64,000 nt of DNA from Alteromonas sp. ASW11-130 (GCF_026183735.1 NZ_JAPFRE010000015.1:403570-467569), one strand, 5' to 3'. Counted from the stretch's first letter, positions 15,842-24,932 are shown. The notes: generated by a model from the letters alone, not told the origin. Numbers and translations: made by a program.

Positions 15842-17254
15842 CTAAAACGCCATACGCACCCCTGCTGTAAAATTAGTATAAGTAAAGTCTTCTAATCCCA
15901 CCGTTGTATTGGCATCAACAAATGCCTGAATGCCGTTTGGAAATACAACCGATACGCCCGCCCCCAAATTGAAGTAATTGGAATCCGGCTCGTCGGTTAT
16001 AAATTCAATCAGGTTATTCTGAGGGTCGTAAACATACTGTGCTGTAATTGCGCGACTTTCATCCTCATGCTCATAAAGCCACTCAGCCATAAGATAGGGT
16101 GTGAGCACCCCAAAATCGCGATTAAGTGTCCAACTGATCTGACCGCCGAGCGCCGTCTTCAAAGATTCGACATTTTGCTCCTGGTAAGCTAATGCGAGGC
16201 CTCCTCCGCCGGTGCTAGTTTCAGACGAGTCTTGTTCAGCAAACTCGTCAATCTCCATATCTAAATAACGCACTTTAAAATAGGGAGAAATAATGCGGTT
16301 ATCGTTAACCAACTGGTAACCCGCTTCAAGTGAAAGCGCGTATTGGGTTGACTCGGTGCTCGACCTTAAAATTCGGTCGGGGGCGCCGCTATTATCAGTA
16401 ACACTAGAAATAATTTGTACATTGCGTGATGAATCAAATTCACTTGAGCCAATATCCAGCACCGTAGAAAAATAAAATTCATCCCGTTGATAAAGGCTAT
16501 ATAGGGTAAATGTATCCGTGGATACGTCCATTTGTGCACCAGGCACGCGTTGAGAAACGTCATAATCGGCATCTACATCGCGATAACCATAGGCGATGCC
16601 CCCTACAAAGTGGTCATTAAATATGTAATCAACACCCACTAACACCTGGTAATCATCTAATTCGAAACCATCTTCCCGGTCTGTGGTGTCTTTATCACCC
16701 ATGCCACTTTTTAAACTACCAAACACGCCCCATCTTTGATTTTGAATTAACGCGTCACTGCTAGCTCCAATTCCTAATGCATTAAAGTCTTGTGATCCAC
16801 CTGTGTAATTATGGTTAACACGCGCAATACCGCTCATTGTATTCATAAAGCTAGACAATCGATCCGCCACCACGACGCTTTGTCCCATCATAGCTTCTGT
16901 GACGACATTGCTTTGTGCAGCTGCTTCTTCGCCCGCAACCTGTTGTAGATAGCTGGCAAGCGTGGCTTTGTTGACCCCCAGATCTTTACTGGTAGGCGCG
17001 TTGACACTTCCCAAGATTCTGTTAGCGGTATGTACCATTTCGCCGCAGCGGCTAAATAAATCCAGTTGCTGAGGACTAGTCGGTGCGCGACTACTGCCTA
17101 AAAATCCCATGCATACGGTTTGCACAGCGTTTCCCATGCGCTGCTGTAAATCTGTTTGTCCTATACTACCTAGGGGTAAGTTTTCCTGTGAAGTGGCGAC
17201 AGTTGTAAACAGTGAGGAGGCAATGACAATGCCTAGTTTGACAGACGTTTCCAT
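15842..17254 (-). CDS. Autotransporter-type outer-membrane barrel protein
   Basis: The C-terminal ~290 residues show the autotransporter beta-barrel pattern: alternating strands such as YQVLVGVDYIFNDHFVGGIA, YALSLEAGYQLV and LTPYLMAEW, ending FTAGVRMAF with the terminal aromatic that BAM recognises. The N-terminal ~160 residues after the signal peptide (SVKLGIVIASSLFTTVATS) are helical and hold two cysteines, too short for a typical large passenger. ATG 17254 starts directly at a signal peptide; upstream ATGs at 17269 and 17308 would put extra residues before it. It diverges from the kinase gene, sharing a 190-base promoter region, which links it to that cluster by position only. Confidence 0.8.
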   Translation of the reverse strand: METSVKLGIVIASSLFTTVATSQENLPLGSIGQTDLQQRMGNAVQTVCMGFLGSSRAPTSPQQLDLFSRCGEMVHTANRILGSVNAPTSKDLGVNKATLASYLQQVAGEEAAAQSNVVTEAMMGQSVVVADRLSSFMNTMSGIARVNHNYTGGSQDFNALGIGASSDALIQNQRWGVFGSLKSGMGDKDTTDREDGFELDDYQVLVGVDYIFNDHFVGGIAYGYRDVDADYDVSQRVPGAQMDVSTDTFTLYSLYQRDEFYFSTVLDIGSSEFDSSRNVQIISSVTDNSGAPDRILRSSTESTQYALSLEAGYQLVNDNRIISPYFKVRYLDMEIDEFAEQDSSETSTGGGGLALAYQEQNVESLKTALGGQISWTLNRDFGVLTPYLMAEWLYEHEDESRAITAQYVYDPQNNLIEFITDEPDSNYFNLGAGVSVVFPNGIQAFVDANTTVGLEDFTYTNFTAGVRMAF

Positions 17255-17444
17255 AAATATAGCTACCATGTTTGTTATCGTAAGAACCAGTGAATCAGGC
17301 ACGAACACAACAAGAGAGACAAACTATTTACAATCATCCCGTGACTTAAAAACGCATTGGTGTGCGAACATTGAAAATAATGTTATAGACTATTTTTTAT
17401 ACTTATGTAGAGTTTCTAATGTAAATTTATTGTAGATTAGGTTA

Positions 17445-18944
17445 ATGACTAAACGTTCAGACAAGGTAGAGCAAGACCAAACCAGAGTGCGCCCGCCCGC
17501 CTCAGGTGATTCCAGCCGCGCCACTGACGAAACCGTTGTTACTCGTAACAAACCCACTTCTGAAGCAACAAGCCCCCCCCCTAAACGTTACCCTAATAAA
17601 ACGTCAGGCACCCGTGATCCAGCCTCTATCGAACCAGACGAGATAACTCATTCATCTGAAAAAGCAATTGGTAAAATTATCAAAGGGCGCTTTGTTATTA
17701 CCCAGCATTTAGGCGATGGAGGCATGGGCAGCGTATACAAAGCGCGTGATATCATTCAAGAGCAGGCCCACGAAAAAAACCCATGGGTGGCAATTAAGTT
17801 ACTCGATATGGTGGAGCTCAATAATCAAGATGCATTAATGTGGTTGCAACGGGAAACGAGTAAGGCTCGAAGCCTCGCGCATCCCAACGTTATTCGCGTT
17901 TACGATATCGATAAAGACGGTGATCAAGTCTATATGACAATGGAGTACTTGGAAGGTATTTCCCTCGAAACGTGGATTGAAAAACATTCTCCTGCCACCG
18001 TAGAAGCATGTGAGCCTATATGGAAAGCAGTGGCTGCTGCGGTAGATTTCTCTCATCAAATGGGTATTGTCCATTGCGATCTTAAACCTAGTAACGTGTT
18101 AATCAGTAACGAAGGCGAAATTAAGGTTATCGACTTTGGTATCGCCCGGGGGCATGCCGAGGGGCACCAGGATGTAACAGTGTTTAACCCCGGCGATTGG
18201 GGGGCGTTTACGCCAGGTTATGCCAGTTGTGAATTGATCACAGGGTTATCGCCCGAGCCAAAGGACGATATCTATTCGATGTCGGTGTTGATGTATAAAA
18301 TGCTGACAGGTAGGAAACCGTTTGGCGATCAAGATGCAACCAAGGCCAAAATGCTAGGCTTACAGCCTCGGCCAATAAAAGGTGTATCGCCTGCCTTCTG
18401 GGAACAGCTAAAAAAAGGCTTAAGTTTTGAACGTAAATCCCGTCCCAACTCCGCCTTAGCGTTACTGCCCGACTCTCAACATAAAAAAATACCCACAAAG
18501 GCAATAGTGGCTATTTCTGTGATGGGCCTCGCTGCTGGGGTGGCCTACTTTACATTAGTGCCCGAGCGCGCTGCTACCCCTGAGGTAGAATCAGGCCATA
18601 GTTCCGCAGAGAGACCGCCTGTTAAAGCGTTGGCGCCTGAAGTGGCGGAAGAAATCGCCGTTATACTGGATATTGCCCAAGCACATTTTGAAATGGAGTT
18701 TTATGTCAGGCCCGCCGGCGCAAATGCGCGCGAAGCTTACATGCACGTACTGACCCTTGACCCTACCAATGAACAAGCGCTAGAGGGGCTAAATAAAGTC
18801 GCCGAACATTTTCTAACAAACGCTAAAGAATACATCGAAGCGCATGACTATGAGCGCGCCGGCGTTGCAATTGCCCAAGGATTGAAAACCGTCCCTGAAC
18901 ATAAGGCCCTGTTAGACCTACAGAAAAATCTGGAGACACTGTAG
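17445..18944 (+). CDS. Transmembrane Hanks-type Ser/Thr protein kinase
   Basis: The 499-residue protein begins with about 80 charged, probably disordered residues rich in Thr, Ser and Pro. The kinase domain spans about 81-345: glycine loop GDGGMGS at 90-96, VAIK with Lys118, HCDLKPSN with Asp212, and DFG with Asp230. The HRD arginine is replaced by Cys, so it is a non-RD kinase that may not need activation-loop phosphorylation. One membrane helix near 348-371 (AIVAISVMGLAAGVAYF) follows. The periplasmic tail of about 120 residues has TPR-like helices (AYMHVLTLDPTNEQALEGL). It is probably co-transcribed with the caspase-like gene 92 bases downstream. Confidence 0.9.
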   Translation: MTKRSDKVEQDQTRVRPPASGDSSRATDETVVTRNKPTSEATSPPPKRYPNKTSGTRDPASIEPDEITHSSEKAIGKIIKGRFVITQHLGDGGMGSVYKARDIIQEQAHEKNPWVAIKLLDMVELNNQDALMWLQRETSKARSLAHPNVIRVYDIDKDGDQVYMTMEYLEGISLETWIEKHSPATVEACEPIWKAVAAAVDFSHQMGIVHCDLKPSNVLISNEGEIKVIDFGIARGHAEGHQDVTVFNPGDWGAFTPGYASCELITGLSPEPKDDIYSMSVLMYKMLTGRKPFGDQDATKAKMLGLQPRPIKGVSPAFWEQLKKGLSFERKSRPNSALALLPDSQHKKIPTKAIVAISVMGLAAGVAYFTLVPERAATPEVESGHSSAERPPVKALAPEVAEEIAVILDIAQAHFEMEFYVRPAGANAREAYMHVLTLDPTNEQALEGLNKVAEHFLTNAKEYIEAHDYERAGVAIAQGLKTVPEHKALLDLQKNLETL

Positions 18945-19036
18945 CACCTGGTTAAATCTGTCTATTTAATAGACACCCGGTGTGGCTGGACTATAATTTT
19001 ATAAGTGCCCGCCACGCACCTATTAAATAAAAAATC

Positions 19037-21697
19037 ATGACACCATATCGCTATATCAATGTTACCTGCCAACGGCTAAGACTGTTTTGGCTTTTTAGTG
19101 CCCTGTTATTCTCACTCGCAGCCTGTAGATCCACCCAGGATATGCGCGCGGAGCTCAATGAATCTACTTTAAGAGCCGTTGATGTTGATCAGTTAGAAGT
19201 GGTCGATTGCCAACTACCCGGCATGGTAAAAATGCTAGGTACCATGAAATATGTCACCCCCAGAAGGCCAGCCCGACTTACTGCGAATGAGTGCAGCATT
19301 CGCGGTGGTGAATACACGCTTAAAGACAGAGCTACGCTAGAATCTTCGTTAGAAGTTTGGTTACCCCCGGCCCTTGAAGGCGACGCGAAAGCGCAGAACT
19401 ATGTGGGTCAGTTGTATGAAGCAGGAGTGAACAAAACACCCGATTATGAGCTAGCCGCGTTATGGTACAAACGCGCCGCTGAACAGAGCTTCAAAGAGGC
19501 ACAAGTTAATCTTGGGTTTCTTTACGAAACTGGAAAAGGGGTGGCTCAAGACAAAAAGAAGGCGCTAAATTTATACCGGCAGGCAGCGGGGCTTAGTGAC
19601 GACCAACTTGAATATGAGTCGGTGATAAATGAACGCGTATTAACGCAAGTCAATAAGTACCAACAACAGTTAAAAGATAATCAAAACCACAATGCGACAT
19701 TGGAGGAAAAATTAAACGCGCTTTACACCAAACACAACGCGACGCTAAATGAAATGCGGCAACTGCAGGAAGAAAAACGCCTTGCTCACACAACAAATAC
19801 GTCCACACGCTCTCCAGAGAATATAACGACTGTTAATGAACGCATAGCCCAGCTACAAAGGAGCAACCAGGCGCTATTGGCAAAAATTGACGAGCTTGGT
19901 GCAGAAAATAAATTGAGCAATGCCCAGCTACGCGGCGAGCGCGAAAGCTTAAATAGGCTGCTGAATGGGCAAAGCCAGAATTCCCACGCGCTTCAACAGC
20001 AATTGCAGCAAAAAGAACAGGAGTTGGCGGCGTTAACAATGCAAATGGACACGCTTAAATCAACTTTCGCCGCTGAAAAAGCAGCGTTGCAAAAGAACGC
20101 TTCCCAAATTACTGCCACTTCAGGCGACCAAATAAAACAACTTCAATCCCAACTGTTAGAAAAGAGTTTGGCTGTAAATAAAGTTCAGCACGAAAACGAA
20201 AAATATCAGAATCAGCACCAAGCTTATCAAGCCACCATCGCCCAGTTAGAACAAAACTTAGCCGCCGTAGCCTCCAAAGATGCCGGGGTCGCCGACATAT
20301 ACCAGATAAAAATCGAAGGATTAAACCAGGAATTGGCGCAAAATAAGCTTAAGCTGCAAAATACTGAACAACATGCAAAGGCCCTTGAAATAGAGCGAGA
20401 AAATTTAAGCCTAGAACTGCAACAAGAAGCCGCCAAATCTACTCAACAGCAGCAACAACTGGTTGCTTTACAATTAGAATTAGCCGATAACCAATTATTG
20501 CAAGAACAGACGCTCGCTACGGTTAATCAATTAGAAGCCGACAAAGCGCAAATACAAAATAAACTTGAACAAGTTACCGCAATGAATGCTGATTCGACCC
20601 AGGCGCTAGAGAACAAGGTGGCCGAATTAACCGCGCAATTAACCGAGAAAGACGACGCGATAACACGGTTTTCTGCGCAGCACGCCGAATTGGCTCAGGT
20701 AAATCAAAATCTAAAGCAAAAATTACGCAATGACGCGCAAGAAACATCGGGCTTAATTCAAGAACTTGCTGCGAAAACCATGGCATTAAGTCAGAAGCAA
20801 CACGATATAATTCGGTTAGAGACCCAAATCGACCAGCTTTCGCGAGAGTATAAAAGCGTTAATTTGATCGCTAAAAACGCTCCTGAGAGTGCTAAACCCA
20901 AAATGCGCGCTATTTCGCTATCTCCTGAACAAAGCCAGTTGTATGCGTCGTTTGGCAAATTCCATGCACTCATTATTGGCAATGACAGTTATCAATATTT
21001 ACCCAGCCTGAACACTACCGTAAGCGATGCACATCGCCTGGACAGAATATTAACCCAACAATACGGCTACGATACCACGGTGCTAATCAACGCTGATCGT
21101 CAGGCCATTCTCACCGCGCTGTACGAACTGAAAAAGTCCTTAAATAATGAAACCAACTTACTCATTTATTACGCCGGACACGGAGAGATAAGCGATTCTC
21201 GTGGGCATTGGCTTCCTGTAGATGCACGGCCTAACAGTCAAGTTAATTGGATCCCAACACAACAGGTAACCGACTTAGTCGCCCTCATTGAAGCCAGAAA
21301 GATCATTATTGTAGCCGATAGCTGCTACTCGGGTGTATTAACGCGTAGTTCAATTCTATCGTCCGGTATTCGCGGTGATATCAATGACGAAAAATACCAG
21401 CGCTGGTTAAAAGCCATGGCAAGGGGTAAATCCCGCACTGTATTGACCTCGGGCGGCTTGCAGCCTGTTTTAGACAGCGGCGGCGGCGAACACTCATTGT
21501 TTGCCAAATATTTTCTGCAAGCGTTGGAAGATAATCAGGGTATTATCGACGCTTATACTTTGTACAACCAAATTTTCATGGATGTAAAAGAAGGCGCACT
21601 GGTGATGGACGTCGATCAGTCACCTCAGTATGCACCGATTAAAAATGCCAACCATTACTCCGTTGATTATTTCTTTATTAACCGTCAATCTCTTTAA
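19037..21697 (+). CDS. Caspase-fold (peptidase C14) lipoprotein with Sel1 repeats and coiled coil
   Basis: This 886-residue lipoprotein has the lipobox LAAC with Cys30. Residues about 110-185 hold two to three Sel1-type repeats (AQNYVGQLYEAGV, AQVNLGFLYETGKGVAQDKK). About 190-610 is a long Gln/Glu/Leu-rich coiled coil. The C-terminal ~250 residues form a caspase-like domain: LIIGNDSYQYLPSL, YYAGHG with His715 and DSCYSG with Cys763, the complete catalytic dyad. Bacterial relatives cut proteins after basic residues. The lipid anchor places the protease outside the inner membrane, on the same side as the kinase tail. GTG of the next gene follows the stop with no gap. Confidence 0.9.
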   Translation: MTPYRYINVTCQRLRLFWLFSALLFSLAACRSTQDMRAELNESTLRAVDVDQLEVVDCQLPGMVKMLGTMKYVTPRRPARLTANECSIRGGEYTLKDRATLESSLEVWLPPALEGDAKAQNYVGQLYEAGVNKTPDYELAALWYKRAAEQSFKEAQVNLGFLYETGKGVAQDKKKALNLYRQAAGLSDDQLEYESVINERVLTQVNKYQQQLKDNQNHNATLEEKLNALYTKHNATLNEMRQLQEEKRLAHTTNTSTRSPENITTVNERIAQLQRSNQALLAKIDELGAENKLSNAQLRGERESLNRLLNGQSQNSHALQQQLQQKEQELAALTMQMDTLKSTFAAEKAALQKNASQITATSGDQIKQLQSQLLEKSLAVNKVQHENEKYQNQHQAYQATIAQLEQNLAAVASKDAGVADIYQIKIEGLNQELAQNKLKLQNTEQHAKALEIERENLSLELQQEAAKSTQQQQQLVALQLELADNQLLQEQTLATVNQLEADKAQIQNKLEQVTAMNADSTQALENKVAELTAQLTEKDDAITRFSAQHAELAQVNQNLKQKLRNDAQETSGLIQELAAKTMALSQKQHDIIRLETQIDQLSREYKSVNLIAKNAPESAKPKMRAISLSPEQSQLYASFGKFHALIIGNDSYQYLPSLNTTVSDAHRLDRILTQQYGYDTTVLINADRQAILTALYELKKSLNNETNLLIYYAGHGEISDSRGHWLPVDARPNSQVNWIPTQQVTDLVALIEARKIIIVADSCYSGVLTRSSILSSGIRGDINDEKYQRWLKAMARGKSRTVLTSGGLQPVLDSGGGEHSLFAKYFLQALEDNQGIIDAYTLYNQIFMDVKEGALVMDVDQSPQYAPIKNANHYSVDYFFINRQSL

Positions 21698-22528
21698 GTG
21701 AAGTGGCATACGAAAGTGCGATCGATAGTTCCGCTAGCCATACTTACTGCGGTAACTGCAATCATGCTGTGTTCATGCGCTGCCCCACATCAGACATTTA
21801 ACCATACCGCGGAACAATTACACTTTATCCAAAGTTACCTTAAGACCAGGTTATTTAATCACATAGTATTCAGCAACCACAAAACATACAAAAATGAGGT
21901 GCACATTTACTTTGCGGGAGACGGCACCCCTTGGATACAGGGGAAAATACCCGCCGTGGATCCGACCCCCAGAGACTCAGTGGCACTGACCTTAATGAAT
22001 CACGATAAGTCAGCCTCTGTGCTTATTGGCAGACCCTGCTACCACGGCTTTCACCAGATGCCAAAGTGTGAGCCCGTACATTGGACAAACGGACGGTATT
22101 CTCCACAGATTGTTGAAAGTATGCATCTGGCGCTAGCAGAGACCCTGAAAAGCTTTCCACATAACACATCAGTAGTGCTGATTGGTTATAGCGGCGGCGC
22201 GACGCTGGCGAGTTTGCTAGCGCAGTGGGATCAGCCCCAGAACAAGCTTAATATAAGTAAGATTATTAGTATTGCGGGAAATCAAGACATTGATGCCTGG
22301 TGTGATTATCATAATGTACCCAGGTTAGCTGCGTCGATGAATCCGGTGAAGCAGCCCGCTTTACCTAAGCATATTGCACAGATATTTATAGTGGGAGCCA
22401 ACGATAAGGTGGTGTTACCTGAACATAGTATCGCGTATGCAGAACGGCAACCGAATACACGCGTTATTTGGGTTGAAGGCGGTGACCACGTGTGCTGTTG
22501 GCAGCGGACGTTGGAAGAGGTACTTTAG
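21698..22528 (+). CDS. Alpha/beta-hydrolase-like lipoprotein
   Basis: The 276-residue product starts at GTG immediately after the caspase-like stop, so it is translationally coupled. Its signal peptide ends in LCSC, a lipobox-like site (Cys27). The rest fits an alpha/beta hydrolase: nucleophile elbow GYSGGATLAS near residue 164, acid in VGANDKVVLPEH and His in GGDHVCCW. The oxyanion region may be IYFAGDGTPW. Esterase, thioesterase or peptidase activity cannot be told apart from sequence. Two CC/C pairs hint at disulfides in the periplasm. It is the third gene of the kinase-caspase-hydrolase group. Confidence 0.78.
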   Translation: MKWHTKVRSIVPLAILTAVTAIMLCSCAAPHQTFNHTAEQLHFIQSYLKTRLFNHIVFSNHKTYKNEVHIYFAGDGTPWIQGKIPAVDPTPRDSVALTLMNHDKSASVLIGRPCYHGFHQMPKCEPVHWTNGRYSPQIVESMHLALAETLKSFPHNTSVVLIGYSGGATLASLLAQWDQPQNKLNISKIISIAGNQDIDAWCDYHNVPRLAASMNPVKQPALPKHIAQIFIVGANDKVVLPEHSIAYAERQPNTRVIWVEGGDHVCCWQRTLEEVL

Positions 22529-22660
22529 CAGACTTTAGCGCGTTATCTCGCCAGCTAGACAATCACTCGGCAGGTAGCCGATAAGTCGCAAGATAACTTG
22601 ATCATTCGAACGCTTATAGACTAGGTTTAAACTTATAAGGCTATAATTCACGGAAGATGT

Positions 22661-23122
22661 ATGAAAATTTCAATACAGTCCTCTCTTTTACGCCAGTTAT
22701 TACTACTGCAATCATTACTCCTGTGCTCTCTGGCGTATGGTCAAACCAACGAGAAACCAAAAGACAAAGATTCCTCCTCTTCTGAATTGAGTGAAAGTAT
22801 TAACCAATCTGCGGAAGAAGAAGAGCCTGAAATGCTTTTCTCAGATGAAGAAATTGAGACGGACTACTTTAGCCTTGAGCAAGAGCCAGTCAGCTCATTT
22901 GAGAACGAAGATATTGCTAAGACTGTTGAGGCCGGTCCTGTAGCAAGATCGGTAGACTTAAGCGAGGCAAGCTCACGTTATAAAAAACTTAAAATGGACT
23001 TAGGCGGTGATGATACCGACCCTAATCCTGAATGGTGTGCAGAAAAATGTAAGGAAGGTTCTGAAAGTTGTGATGAGCTAATTGTGCTTTTATGTAGCAG
23101 CATCAATACCGAAATCGAGTAA
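22661..23122 (+). CDS. Secreted acidic protein of unknown function
   Basis: The 153-residue protein has a signal peptide (LLRQLLLLQSLLLCSLAYG then QTNE) and a very acidic, Ser/Glu-rich mature half (SAEEEEPEMLFSDEEIE), probably unstructured. The C-terminal ~35 residues contain five cysteines (EWCAEKCKEGSESCDELIVLLC) (core WCAEKCKEGSESC), suggesting a small disulfide-bonded module. No family is recognised. It lies six bases before the next gene and probably forms a two-gene unit with it. Confidence 0.65.
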   Translation: MKISIQSSLLRQLLLLQSLLLCSLAYGQTNEKPKDKDSSSSELSESINQSAEEEEPEMLFSDEEIETDYFSLEQEPVSSFENEDIAKTVEAGPVARSVDLSEASSRYKKLKMDLGGDDTDPNPEWCAEKCKEGSESCDELIVLLCSSINTEIE

Positions 23123-23127
23123 TCCAG

Positions 23128-23709
23128 GTGCCAGACAACTGTAAATTTGAAAAAAAAGTATCGGGATGGGAAATTTCTGCTTTGGTGTTTTCCTTTCTGT
23201 TTTCCTTGTTCGCCGTTGTTATCTCATACTTAGCTTACACCGCTTCAAAAAATCACAATCAATTAAGCCTAAAGCCTCTCTTGGCGATTGAATTAGATTA
23301 CCACCCCTCAAAAGATTTCTCTGGCTTAATTCTAAATAACCTCGGAAATGGGTTAGCCATAGTGGAATGTTACGATGTTAAAGTTGACGGAAAGTCTGTC
23401 CCTCATTATAAATACGGCGGCATGAAAACAGCTATCGCGCTTTTGGGCATCGACGAAAATTGGTTATCGTTCCGCCCACTGAGAAAAAACGACATCTATC
23501 AAGTTAATAGTAGTACCCCTTTTCTGGCAGTGGCATCAAGTGACTACCACCTGCAATTTACGAAACTGACAGAAAAACTCGACAGACTCGAAGTTTACTT
23601 GGCTTACAAATCGCTGTACAACAACAAGTCCACAGCAACCTACCCACCCAATTTACACACAAGCTTTGATGCAGTATGTGAAGCGCAAAGTAAGGTAAAA
23701 GTACTGTAA
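23128..23709 (+). CDS. Single-pass membrane protein of unknown function
   Basis: This 193-residue product starts at GTG (CCAGG just upstream is a weak ribosome binding site). A single membrane helix lies at about 14-36 (ISALVFSFLFSLFAVVISYL). The rest resembles a beta-rich domain seen in proteins annotated only as hypothetical: KPLLAIELDYHPSKDFSGLI, LNNLGNGLAIVECYDVKVDG. The pattern N-x-G-x-G-x-A-x-V after a strand is common in phage- and defence-associated small membrane proteins, but no function can be assigned. It lies six bases after the acidic secreted protein gene. Confidence 0.65.
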   Translation: MPDNCKFEKKVSGWEISALVFSFLFSLFAVVISYLAYTASKNHNQLSLKPLLAIELDYHPSKDFSGLILNNLGNGLAIVECYDVKVDGKSVPHYKYGGMKTAIALLGIDENWLSFRPLRKNDIYQVNSSTPFLAVASSDYHLQFTKLTEKLDRLEVYLAYKSLYNNKSTATYPPNLHTSFDAVCEAQSKVKVL

Positions 23710-23918
23710 CAAAACTTGCTATGCTGTGAATGTTAGTTTTGCTTGGTATTGTGATTTTTCATGGTCTTGAGGTGGGGATGGCTATTAAGTTTAGCGCCAA
23801 ACACGAATAAATTATTGAGCGAGAGCATGGTCGGCAAATTTAACCCGTGCGCGAACATCTGAAATTGCAACTGGCAATGTTGCCGAACGAATTTCTCAGC
23901 CACGGAATACAACAGATA

Positions 23919-23949
23919 CAAAAAAGCCGACGCGAAGTCGGCATTTTTG
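23919..23949 (-). terminator. Terminator of tRNA-Arg
   Basis: GCCGAC and GTCGGC pair around GCGAA, flanked by A and T runs. On the minus strand it lies immediately after the tRNA 3' end. The A/T flanks make it symmetrical, so it could act on both strands. Confidence 0.85.
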
Positions 23950-23953
23950 TATC

Positions 23954-24030
23954 TGGCGCACCCGATAGGATTCGAACCTATGACCTTTGCCTCCGGAGGG
24001 CAACGCTCTATCCAGCTGAGCTACGGGTGC
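23954..24030 (-). tRNA. tRNA-Arg (anticodon CCG)
   Basis: The minus strand reads GCACCCGTAGCTCAGCTGG..., with GGTTCGAATCC in the T arm and an encoded CCA end. The acceptor stem GCACCCG/CGGGTGC is perfect, and the anticodon stem TTGCC/GGCAA encloses loop CTCCGGA, giving anticodon CCG (arginine, codon CGG). The length is 77 bases with CCA. A truncated second copy of its 5' end lies upstream. Confidence 0.95.
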
Positions 24031-24056
24031 GTATTGCGTAAAACGTGTTTCTGACC
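24012..24056 (-). repeat. tRNA 5' end plus leader, copy 1
   Basis: The 45 bases from CCAGCTGAGCTACGGGTGCG to TTTCTGACC cover the first 19 bases of the tRNA and 26 bases of its leader. The same sequence recurs at 24162-24206. Confidence 0.9.
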
Positions 24057-24150
24057 CGTCCATGGTGGGTCAGTCCTGCCGCAACGTCCTGTTGCGGCGT
24101 TGCGTGCCTTGAGGCGTGACGTTAAGTCACTCCTCATCGCCTAAAGGCGA
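24051..24150. other. Four consecutive hairpins upstream of tRNA
   Basis: Between the two repeat copies lie CTGACCC/GGGTCAG (24051-24073), GCCGCAAC/GTTGCGGC (24078-24098), GAGGCGTGAC/GTCACTCCTC with one mismatch (24111-24135) and TCGCC/GGCGA (24137-24150). Nearly every base is in a stem, which suggests a processed or regulatory RNA segment, or a compact repetitive element, in the tRNA precursor. Confidence 0.65.
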
Positions 24151-24161
24151 CCGGTACTCAC

Positions 24162-24206
24162 CCAGCTGAGCTACGGGTGCGTATTGCGTAAAACGTGTTT
24201 CTGACC
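24162..24206 (-). repeat. Truncated tRNA-Arg 5' fragment, copy 2
   Basis: A second copy of the 45-base tRNA 5' end and leader. It holds only tRNA bases 1-19, so it cannot fold into a tRNA. It looks like the remnant of a second tRNA gene in a former tandem pair, and its leader (bases to about 24206) may be the true upstream promoter side. An A/T-rich imperfect hairpin follows at about 24274-24311, then the leader of the cytochrome gene. Confidence 0.8.
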
Positions 24207-24420
24207 AACGTTTATTACTTGTTAAGGTCAAAGCGGACGTAATGATACTGATGCTTATCACTGGGTTCAACTTATTTTATTCACTACCTTTATTTAGTGA
24301 TGAAATAAAATTAATCCCTTCTTTTTATAAGTATTTGCTTCTAAACAGTTGTAGGTGAATGATTAACCGTTATAAACTTGGGAGTTGATAAGAAATAAAT
24401 TCAATTGCCTGGAGACAGAT

Positions 24421-24828
24421 GTGAAATTGAAAACGTGGTTAGGTATTTTAACAGCAGTCGTTGCTGTATTCACCGTTCAGGCTCAGGACATGAGCGAAGA
24501 AGCAATTAAAGAGCGTATTAAGCCAGAGGGCTCTGTGTATATTGCAGGTGCTGAAGCCCAGACTGCTGCCGCGGGTGGCGGTGGAGCTAAATCTGGCGAA
24601 GATGTATACAACCAATCATGTATGGCGTGTCACGGGGCTGGCGTATTGGGCGCCCCTAAGTTGCATGTTGCCGCCGACTGGGAGCCTCGATTGGCTGAGC
24701 GCGGTTTAGATGGTATCTGGGAGAACGCGTTAAATGGCATAAATGCTATGCCGCCGCGCGGAACGTGCGCAACCTGTAGCGATGATGAAATCAAAGCGGC
24801 AATTGAATTCATGATTGAAGGAATTTAG
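24421..24828 (+). CDS. Cytochrome c5
   Basis: This small periplasmic monoheme cytochrome passes electrons between the bc1-type complex and terminal oxidases. It has a signal peptide (KLKTWLGILTAVVAVFTVQA), the heme site SCMACHGAG, an axial Met in NAMPPRGTC, and the CATC pair typical of cytochrome c5. At 135 residues it is slightly longer than the mature family domain because of an Ala/Gly-rich linker. I chose GTG 24421 because GGAGA lies just before it and the signal peptide starts there; the longer frame adds 12 unlikely residues. A terminator follows. Confidence 0.9.
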   Translation: MKLKTWLGILTAVVAVFTVQAQDMSEEAIKERIKPEGSVYIAGAEAQTAAAGGGGAKSGEDVYNQSCMACHGAGVLGAPKLHVAADWEPRLAERGLDGIWENALNGINAMPPRGTCATCSDDEIKAAIEFMIEGI

Positions 24829-24845
24829 CCAGATTTCAAAATATT

Positions 24846-24872
24846 AACGTCACTTACAACAGTGGCGTTTTT
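24846..24872 (+). terminator. Terminator after cytochrome c5
   Basis: AACGTCACT and AGTGGCGTT pair over nine bases with one G-U pair around TACAAC and run into five Ts, 17 bases after the stop. Confidence 0.75.
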
Positions 24873-24932
24873 ATCTGAAATCGGTTAGTTTAAACCCTAA
24901 ATCTCTCACTCTTCATTTTATTGGCTAGCTGG

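Noticed and set aside
18960..18974. Palindrome GTCTATTTAATAGAC between the kinase and caspase-like genes
   Set aside because: It is short, A/T-rich and without a T run, so it is insufficient to call a terminator or operator; the genes are still likely co-transcribed.
23847..24041. 64-codon plus-strand frame ending over the tRNA
   Set aside because: It reads through the terminator and tRNA-Arg antisense; the apparent protein matches the common mis-annotation of tRNA genes.
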